Shown: piece after piece, positions 59,601 to 64,000 of the stretch
How the letters are laid out: each line of letters opens with the position of its first letter
How positions within the stretch are numbered: position 1 is the first letter of the stretch
Assembly (NCBI RefSeq): GCF_003058055.1
Contig: NZ_QBTZ01000001.1
Span: 436,501-500,500 of the forward strand
DNA length: 64,000 bases
Direction: 5' to 3'
DNA from: Acidovorax sp. 107
Lineage (GTDB): Bacteria > Pseudomonadota > Gammaproteobacteria > Burkholderiales > Burkholderiaceae_C
The notes under the pieces: model-generated
What the model saw: only the letters and a program-made list of their open reading frames with translations
What the model was told of the DNA's origin: nothing
Databases searched by the model: none
Position numbers and translations under genes: made by a program

Positions 59601-60018
59601 GCTGGGAGACATCGAAGACACCATTGCACGCATGGTGCAACTCAAAAGCGAAGGCGTGGGCTTTGCGCTCGACGACTTCGGCACCGGCTACTCGTCCCTG
59701 TCCTACCTCAAGCGCCTGCCACTGGACCAGGTGAAGATCGACCAGAGCTTCGTGCGGGACGTGCTGACAGACCCGAACGACGCGGCGATTGTTCGGACCA
59801 TCCTGGCGCTGGCCAAGAGCCTGGACCTGGAGGTGGTGGCGGAGGGGGTGGAGACGACAGGGCAGCTGAGCTTTCTGAGGCTGCATGGGTGTGAGGGGTT
59901 CCAGGGGTATCTGTTTGGGAGACCCGGGCCTGCGGAGTTGTTTGAGCGTGAACATCTGCCCGGACACTCGGCACGGCCGCCGGCGGCACTCCTTGCACAA
60001 CAGGGGCCGCATCCATGA
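56689..60018 (+). CDS. Membrane sensor with PAS, GGDEF and EAL domains (c-di-GMP turnover)
   Basis: 1109 aa. An N-terminal membrane-spanning sensor region of several helices (about residues 15-265, MASE-like) is followed by about three PAS folds (270-655), a GGDEF diguanylate cyclase with an intact GGDEF at 741-745 and the RxxD inhibitory site (READ) five residues before, and an EAL phosphodiesterase with EAL at 873-875 and DDFGTGYSSLSYLKRLPLD. Both catalytic signatures look intact, so the direction of c-di-GMP turnover is not predictable. The ATG 56689 follows a TTG alternative at 56683. Overlaps the next gene by 4 bp (ATGA). Confidence 0.9.
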   Translation: MPPPNRPPTVRVPWSDAPAITVVLVVAVLALVVLPLAQMLGDGVGTQHGLEPFLELVAVLLGLLVVSVSLHALEAPEQARANVLVVGFGIAAACNFLHGVLAHSGDAQMPSGNADISLWLSTWARVAEVLTLGLTATRLSAPGPSRAWLAVAGGVTLVLAGSSLGPLPQWFAHAAEGALRQAVAAGLALALGACAVLLHRRSRREEFPRERLFAWAATAFVGGEVTVGVFGGHSTLGGVLAHGFRVVAYALLYQAVFEAGIRRPFARIQEAESRLRESEGRLSLLGRNLPHSVLFQIVRELDGRVHCVHMGEAIERLNGVSAEDVLRDAGVLYRQILPEDLDRLRQAERQSYLSMTSLEAVFRLRRTDGQVRWMHLSSSPRRLQDGRVLWDGVQTDITAHHQAEEAAHAQQALMANTLRHVPGGVSRIDRDLRVLYVNEQQARWLYTTPQALEGQRLQDVIAPEVFARIHPHLEKAFAGETAVFENRIDGPDGMQFRHTTIAPESVTALGVAAVVLFAYDLTALKRIEQELAQQKAHLASVVNAMPDMVFMKDTNGVYLSVNPVFERFAGHPESQIVGFSDFDLVAPADAERFRKYDQRAMQAWQPLVYEETLTFAEDGYQGQFETIKTPIRDLHGRVTGLLGVCRDITDRKRAEQEIERLAFYDALTGLPNRRLLLDRLQRSLAACQRTKNLGALLFIDLDNFKDLNDTLGHDMGDQLLSQVATRLVGSVREADTVARFGGDEFVVMLEALAPDLQNAATQAETVAEKLLASLNQPFDLDGAQHYSTPSIGITLFGDERLTVDELLKRADLAMYQAKAAGRNTQRFFDPDMQAAVNARSNLEADLRQGLARGELLVHYQPVVDHHARLLGAEALVRWRHPQRGMISPGDFIPLAEQTGLILPLGQYVLQTACEQLQRWSQHPDTAHLSISVNVSARQFRQPGFVAEVLQTLKNHNADPRQLKLELTESLLLGDIEDTIARMVQLKSEGVGFALDDFGTGYSSLSYLKRLPLDQVKIDQSFVRDVLTDPNDAAIVRTILALAKSLDLEVVAEGVETTGQLSFLRLHGCEGFQGYLFGRPGPAELFEREHLPGHSARPPAALLAQQGPHP

Positions 60019-62528
60019 ACGGCGTGGGCATCCTGTGGGTGGACATCGATACTCAGCATGCGGCGGCTGCACGGCGGCTCATGGCGGCGCGCTACCCCGA
60101 CTGGCGCGTGGTCAACAGCCCCACGCCCGAAACTGCCAAAGCGCCTCTGGCCAGCCAGGCCTGGGGCGCCGTGGTGCTGTGCCTCAAGCCCACCGACCAG
60201 GAGCTACCGGGCTTGCTGGAGCTGTGTGCGGGCCGTCCGGTGCTGATGTGCATCGACGCAGCGCAAGAGGCCCTGGCTGCGCGCGCGTTTCGTTGCGGGC
60301 TGGGCGACTACGTGCTGCGCGAGGCCGATGGCGCGGCGCACCTGAGCGAGCTGCTGAACCGCCTGGTGGCGCTGGTGCAGGGCGCCAAAGGGCAGGGCCA
60401 GCCCGTGCGCATGGTGGACGCCCGCATCTGGCAGGAGGCGCTGACCATGCTGCAGGAGCAGCGCTCGGCACTGCAGGCCACGCTGGGCAGCATGAGCCAG
60501 GGCATCTTCAAGACCGGGCCCGACGGCCGCATCACCGTCTACAACGAGCGGGTGCTGGAGCTGCTGAACCTGCCCGAGTCGCTGATGGCCACGCGCCCCA
60601 CGCTGGCCGACCTGACGCGCGTGCAGGCCGAGCGCGGGGACTTCGGCGAGGGGTACCGCCTGGTGGACCGGCGCGGGCACGACTACGTGGCCCAGGGCGC
60701 TGTGGCCCCCGCCCCGGCCTTGTACTGGCGCACCACGCGCGATGGCCGTACCTTCGAGGTGCGCACCACCTCGCTGGCTGACGGCAGCCTGGTGCGCACG
60801 TTTGCCGATGTGAGCGACTACGTGCGTGTGGAAAACGAGCTGCGCGAGAGCGAGTCACGCTTCCGGTCGCTGAGCGACCTGTCGTCCGATTGGTACTGGG
60901 AGCACGACGCCGAGGGCCGCTTCGTGCAGCTGGCAGGGGACCTGAGCGTGAACGGCATCCCGCTGTCGGATGTGATGGGGCGCACGCGCTGGGAGATCGG
61001 CGCCCTGAACATGACCGACGTCGACTGGGCTGCGCACCGCGCCGTGCTGGCGGCACACCAGCCGTTCCGCGACCTGGAGCTGCAACGCCGACGCGCCGAC
61101 GGCAGCATGCATTGGATCTCAGTCAGCGGTGTACCCGTGTTTGGTGCCAATGGCGCCCTGCGTGGCTACCGGGGCGTGGGCCGCGACATCACCGAGCGCA
61201 AGCAGGTCGAGAGCCAGATCGAACGCCTGGCATTTTATGACTCACTGACTGGCCTGCCCAACCGCCGCCTGCTGGTGGACCGGCTGCAACACGCCACGCT
61301 GGCGGTGGCGCGTTCTGACACCCAGGGCGCGCTGCTTTTCATCGACCTCGACAATTTCAAGGACCTCAACGACACCTTGGGCCATGACACCGGCGACCAG
61401 CTGCTGCTGCAGGTGGCGCAGCGCCTGAAAGGCTGCGTGCGGGAGTCCGACACCGTGGCCCGTTTTGGGGGCGACGAGTTCGTGGTGCTGGTGGAGGGTC
61501 TCAGCCCCGACCCCGCCCACGCCAGCGCCGAGGCCGCTCTGGTGGCCAGCCACATCGCCACTACGCTCGGCAAGCCGTATGCGCTGGGCGATGCCAGCCA
61601 CCACAGTACGCCCAGCATCGGCATTGCGCTGTTTGGCCAGCAGACCGTGAGCGTGGACGAGCTGCTCAAACATGCGGACCTGGCCATGTACCAGGCCAAG
61701 GCGGCGGGGCGCAACACCCAGCGCTTCTTCGACCCCGACATGCAGGCGGCCGTGAGCAACCGCTCGGCCCTGGAGGCCGACCTGCGCCGGGGCTTGCAGG
61801 AGAAGGAGCTGGTGCTGTACTACCAGCCCGTGGTGGACGGCAAAGGCCGCTTGCAGGGCGCCGAGGCCCTGGTGCGCTGGCGCCACCCGCGCCGGGGCAT
61901 GGTGTCCCCCGCCGAATTCATTCCGCTGGCAGAGCAGACCGGGCTCATCCTGCCACTGGGCCAGTGGGTGCTGGAGACTGCCTGCGCACAGCTGGTGGCC
62001 TGGTCGCGCAGCTCGCTCACCCGGCAGTTCTTCCTGTCGGTGAACGTGAGCGTGCGGCAGTTCCGTCAGCCCGACTTTGTGGAGCAGGTGCTGGGCGTGC
62101 TGGATGCCACGGGCGCCAACCCGGAGCGCCTGAAGCTCGAACTCACCGAGAGCCTGTTGATGGCCGATGTCGAGGACGTGATTGCCCGCATGGAGCACCT
62201 GCGCCGCTACGGCGTGGGCTTCTCGCTCGACGACTTTGGCACGGGCTATTCCAGCCTGAGCTACCTCAAGCGGCTGCCGCTCGACCAGCTCAAGATCGAC
62301 CAGGGCTTTGTGCGCGATCTGCAGACCGACCCCAATGATGCTGCCATTGTGCGCACCATCCTGGCCCTGGCCGACAGCCTGGACCTGGCGGTGGTGGCCG
62401 AGGGCGTGGAGACCACGGGCCAGCTGGAGTTTCTGCAGCGCTACGGCTGCAAGGCCTTTCAGGGCTACCTGTTTGGCCGGCCCATGCCTGCCGAAGTGCT
62501 GGAGCGGGCACTGCGGCCTGCGCTATGA
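60015..62528 (+). CDS. Receiver-like, PAS, GGDEF and EAL protein (c-di-GMP turnover)
   Basis: 837 aa, soluble. Residues 1-115 resemble a response-regulator receiver (ILWVDIDTQHAAAARRLMAA) but the phospho-acceptor strand reads VVLCLKPTD, so no Asp is in the usual place. Two PAS domains follow, the second SDLSSDWYWEHDAEG. GGDEF is at 485-489, RxxD (RESD) before it, and EAL at 617-619, all intact. Its GGDEF-EAL part is a close paralogue of that of the gene before: 44 bases at 61707-61750 are identical to 59149-59192. It starts inside the previous stop codon (ATGA), so the two are probably cotranslated. Confidence 0.9.
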   Translation: MNGVGILWVDIDTQHAAAARRLMAARYPDWRVVNSPTPETAKAPLASQAWGAVVLCLKPTDQELPGLLELCAGRPVLMCIDAAQEALAARAFRCGLGDYVLREADGAAHLSELLNRLVALVQGAKGQGQPVRMVDARIWQEALTMLQEQRSALQATLGSMSQGIFKTGPDGRITVYNERVLELLNLPESLMATRPTLADLTRVQAERGDFGEGYRLVDRRGHDYVAQGAVAPAPALYWRTTRDGRTFEVRTTSLADGSLVRTFADVSDYVRVENELRESESRFRSLSDLSSDWYWEHDAEGRFVQLAGDLSVNGIPLSDVMGRTRWEIGALNMTDVDWAAHRAVLAAHQPFRDLELQRRRADGSMHWISVSGVPVFGANGALRGYRGVGRDITERKQVESQIERLAFYDSLTGLPNRRLLVDRLQHATLAVARSDTQGALLFIDLDNFKDLNDTLGHDTGDQLLLQVAQRLKGCVRESDTVARFGGDEFVVLVEGLSPDPAHASAEAALVASHIATTLGKPYALGDASHHSTPSIGIALFGQQTVSVDELLKHADLAMYQAKAAGRNTQRFFDPDMQAAVSNRSALEADLRRGLQEKELVLYYQPVVDGKGRLQGAEALVRWRHPRRGMVSPAEFIPLAEQTGLILPLGQWVLETACAQLVAWSRSSLTRQFFLSVNVSVRQFRQPDFVEQVLGVLDATGANPERLKLELTESLLMADVEDVIARMEHLRRYGVGFSLDDFGTGYSSLSYLKRLPLDQLKIDQGFVRDLQTDPNDAAIVRTILALADSLDLAVVAEGVETTGQLEFLQRYGCKAFQGYLFGRPMPAEVLERALRPAL

Positions 62529-62577
62529 CCTGCGTTAAGGCAAAGGCCCGCCAGCGCGCGCAGTTCACAATCGCACC

Positions 62578-63789
62578 ATGAAAAAACAGGTGTTGGTCGC
62601 CGGTGGCGGCATTGGCGGCTTGGCCGCTGCGTTGGGCGCATCGCGGGCGGGATGGGATGTGCGGCTGTACGAGCGCGCTGCTGCATTCAGCGAAGTGGGT
62701 GCGGGCGTGCAGATCGGGCCCAACGTAGTGCGCCGCTTGCAGGCATGGGGCCTGCAGCAGCCGCTGCAAGCGGTGGCGGCCTTCCCCAGCCGCTTGCAGG
62801 TGCGCAACGCCGTCAGCGGCAAAGAACTGGCCGTGTTGCCCCTGGGGCCCACGGCGGTGGAACGCTATGGCGCGGCCTACGCCACCATTCACCGTGCGGA
62901 CCTGCATGGCCTGCTGCTGTCTGCCGTGACCAAATACACCGACACGCAACTGCACCTGGACCATGCGATCGACAGCTTTGCCGATGCCGACGGCGTGGTG
63001 ACTGTGCGCACCAGCCGCGGCAAGCAGGTCGAGGGCGATGCCCTGATCGGTGCCGATGGCCTGTGGAGCCGCACCCGCACCCAGCTTCTGGGTGCTGTGC
63101 CGCTGCGCGTGACGGGGCACCTGGCCTACCGCGCGCTGGTGCCGCAGCATGCGCTGCCCGACGCCTTGCGCACGGCACAGGTCACCGCGTGGCTGGGCCC
63201 GCGCCTGCATGCGGTGCAGTACCCCGTGCGCCGGGGCGAGTTGCAGAACCTGGTGGTCATCGTGCAAGGGCCCGCACCGCAAGACTTGGAGAACTGGGAC
63301 CACGCCGCCAATGCCGCAGGCCTGGAGCACGCGCTGCAAGGCACCTGCACAGCGCTGCAAGACGTGGTGCGCAGCGTGACTGCCGTGGGTGGTGCAGGCT
63401 GGCGCCTGTGGCCCTTGTGCGACCGCCCGCCGGTGCGCAGCGCCGACGAGATGGCGCAGGGCCTGGTGGGCCTGTTGGGCGATGCCGCGCACCCCATGCG
63501 GCCGTACCTGGCGCAGGGTGCGGGCATGGCGATCGAAGACGCGGCCGAGTTGCAGCGTGCACTGGCCATGCACGACCTCGATGTACCGCTGCGCCTGCGC
63601 CGCTACGCGCTCAACCGCTGGCAGCGCAACGCGCGGGTGCAGGCCCGGTCCACGCGCAATGGTCGCATCTTCCACGCCACGGGGCCCGTGCGCTGGGGGC
63701 GCGACCTGTCGTTGCGTTTGCTGGGTGAGCGCGTGCTGGATGTGCCCTGGCTGTACCGGGGCGATGGCTCCAGCGCCAGCTCGTTGTGA
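62578..63789 (+). CDS. FAD-dependent monooxygenase (salicylate/3-hydroxybenzoate hydroxylase type)
   Basis: 403 aa flavin monooxygenase of the aromatic hydroxylase group. Rossmann motif VLVAGGGIGGLAAALG at the start, the DG motif ALIGADGLWSRTR in the middle, and the GD motif LLGDAAHPMRPYLAQGAGMAIEDAAEL. The sequence near RADLHGLLL and the overall length fit salicylate or 3-hydroxybenzoate hydroxylase relatives, but the substrate is not determinable. No catabolic partner genes are in the window. Starts 49 bp after the second GGDEF-EAL gene. Confidence 0.87.
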   Translation: MKKQVLVAGGGIGGLAAALGASRAGWDVRLYERAAAFSEVGAGVQIGPNVVRRLQAWGLQQPLQAVAAFPSRLQVRNAVSGKELAVLPLGPTAVERYGAAYATIHRADLHGLLLSAVTKYTDTQLHLDHAIDSFADADGVVTVRTSRGKQVEGDALIGADGLWSRTRTQLLGAVPLRVTGHLAYRALVPQHALPDALRTAQVTAWLGPRLHAVQYPVRRGELQNLVVIVQGPAPQDLENWDHAANAAGLEHALQGTCTALQDVVRSVTAVGGAGWRLWPLCDRPPVRSADEMAQGLVGLLGDAAHPMRPYLAQGAGMAIEDAAELQRALAMHDLDVPLRLRRYALNRWQRNARVQARSTRNGRIFHATGPVRWGRDLSLRLLGERVLDVPWLYRGDGSSASSL

Positions 63790-63801
63790 GGTACCGGGTG
63801 G

Positions 63802-63873
63802 TGACAACCGCCCGTCAGAAACCGTCCGTTTCCTGACCCAGCAGGGTGGGTGAACGGCATCGCACGGTTGTCA
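63802..63873. terminator. Nested inverted repeats after the monooxygenase gene
   Basis: tgacaaccg (63802-63810) pairs with cggttgtca (63865-63873). Inside it gtcagaaac (63814-63822) pairs with gtttcctgac (63828-63837) with one bulged base. No T-run follows, so a terminator role is only possible; a structured RNA or operator is also conceivable. Confidence 0.4.
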
Positions 63874-63981
63874 GGACATTCCCTATCCGGGGCAACCCCT
63901 GCGAGCGTTTTGCAGGGTGAACTTCGTGCAGTGTGCCACGCTCTACCACTGTGTGTGCAACGCCACAAAAAGGCCAGTCAC

Positions 63982-64000
63982 ATGCCCGCGAATTCGCTGT
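63982..64000 (+). CDS. Possible start of a further gene (six codons visible)
   Basis: atgcccgcgaattcgctg at the right edge could be a start codon, with no clear ribosome binding site. Only six codons are visible and no family can be named. Confidence 0.2.

Noticed and set aside
1..64000. tRNA, rRNA, CRISPR, prophage or transposase genes
   Set aside because: Gaps were read for clover-leaf T-loops, regularly spaced repeats and transposase motifs; none was found. A covariance-model scan would settle small RNAs.

Overview
The window is high-GC DNA with the gene content, intergenic repeats and protein styles of a Comamonadaceae betaproteobacterium (Acidovorax / Alicycliphilus / Diaphorobacter type). 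The assignment rests on recognisable family features: NosZ with a Tat signal, a NAD-linked molybdenum formate dehydrogenase, DUF3460 and CV_2116-like small proteins, a short H-NS protein, and short dispersed repeats of the kind known from this family. I saw no rRNA, tRNA, CRISPR array, transposase or phage gene, so this looks like a chromosomal segment that is mostly core genome plus anaerobic-respiration modules.

Region by region. 1-6.3 kb (minus strand) is cofactor synthesis and housekeeping: bioD, bioA, panD, queD, queE, nadB, scpA and a DUF3460 gene. 6.4-15.3 kb is mixed: a BamE-like lipoprotein, a YitT membrane protein, metG, an SMP-30-like protein, a patatin-like lipase, a membrane-anchored Mrr-like protein, apbC (Fe-S carrier) and a LysR regulator.

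15.5-31.5 kb (plus strand) is a large formate-oxidation block with two enzymes. The first is a cytoplasmic NAD-linked formate dehydrogenase (a fused NuoE/NuoF-type subunit plus a Mo/Fe-S catalytic subunit). The second is a Tat-exported, membrane-bound respiratory formate dehydrogenase (FdhA, FdhB, FdhC). Between them lie DUF3305, DUF3306, a 701-aa polyferredoxin and a TorD-type chaperone. Small Tat, lipoprotein and secreted proteins accompany the second enzyme, and fdhD closes the block.

31.6-38.8 kb holds an RRM RNA-binding protein, a small CV_2116-like protein, a membrane-tethered C13 (legumain/caspase-fold) peptidase, a YbbP-type permease and a RhlE-type RNA helicase. 38.9-50.0 kb is a complete nitrous oxide reduction locus. 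On the minus strand it reads DUF2946-nosZ-nosR-nosD-nosF-nosY-nosL-nosL2; on the plus strand is a lipoprotein cytochrome c and apbE (NosX role). An FNR-type box sits in the intergenic region between the two arms. Together the respiratory formate dehydrogenase (quinone reduction) and NosZ (N2O reduction) could form a formate-to-N2O respiratory chain; that link is inference.

50.1-64 kb holds apaH, an H-NS-family gene, an XRE/MmyB-type regulator divergent from a small membrane protein, acnA, two tandem overlapping GGDEF-EAL proteins and an FAD monooxygenase.

The most unusual signals are a family of ~50-60 bp dispersed repeats, three copies of which lie in frame inside interdomain linkers of protein genes; a second, larger repeat found after nadB and after nosZ; a well-placed class II FNR promoter that would give a nearly leaderless mRNA; and the uncharacterised DUF3305/DUF3306/polyferredoxin module between the two formate dehydrogenases.
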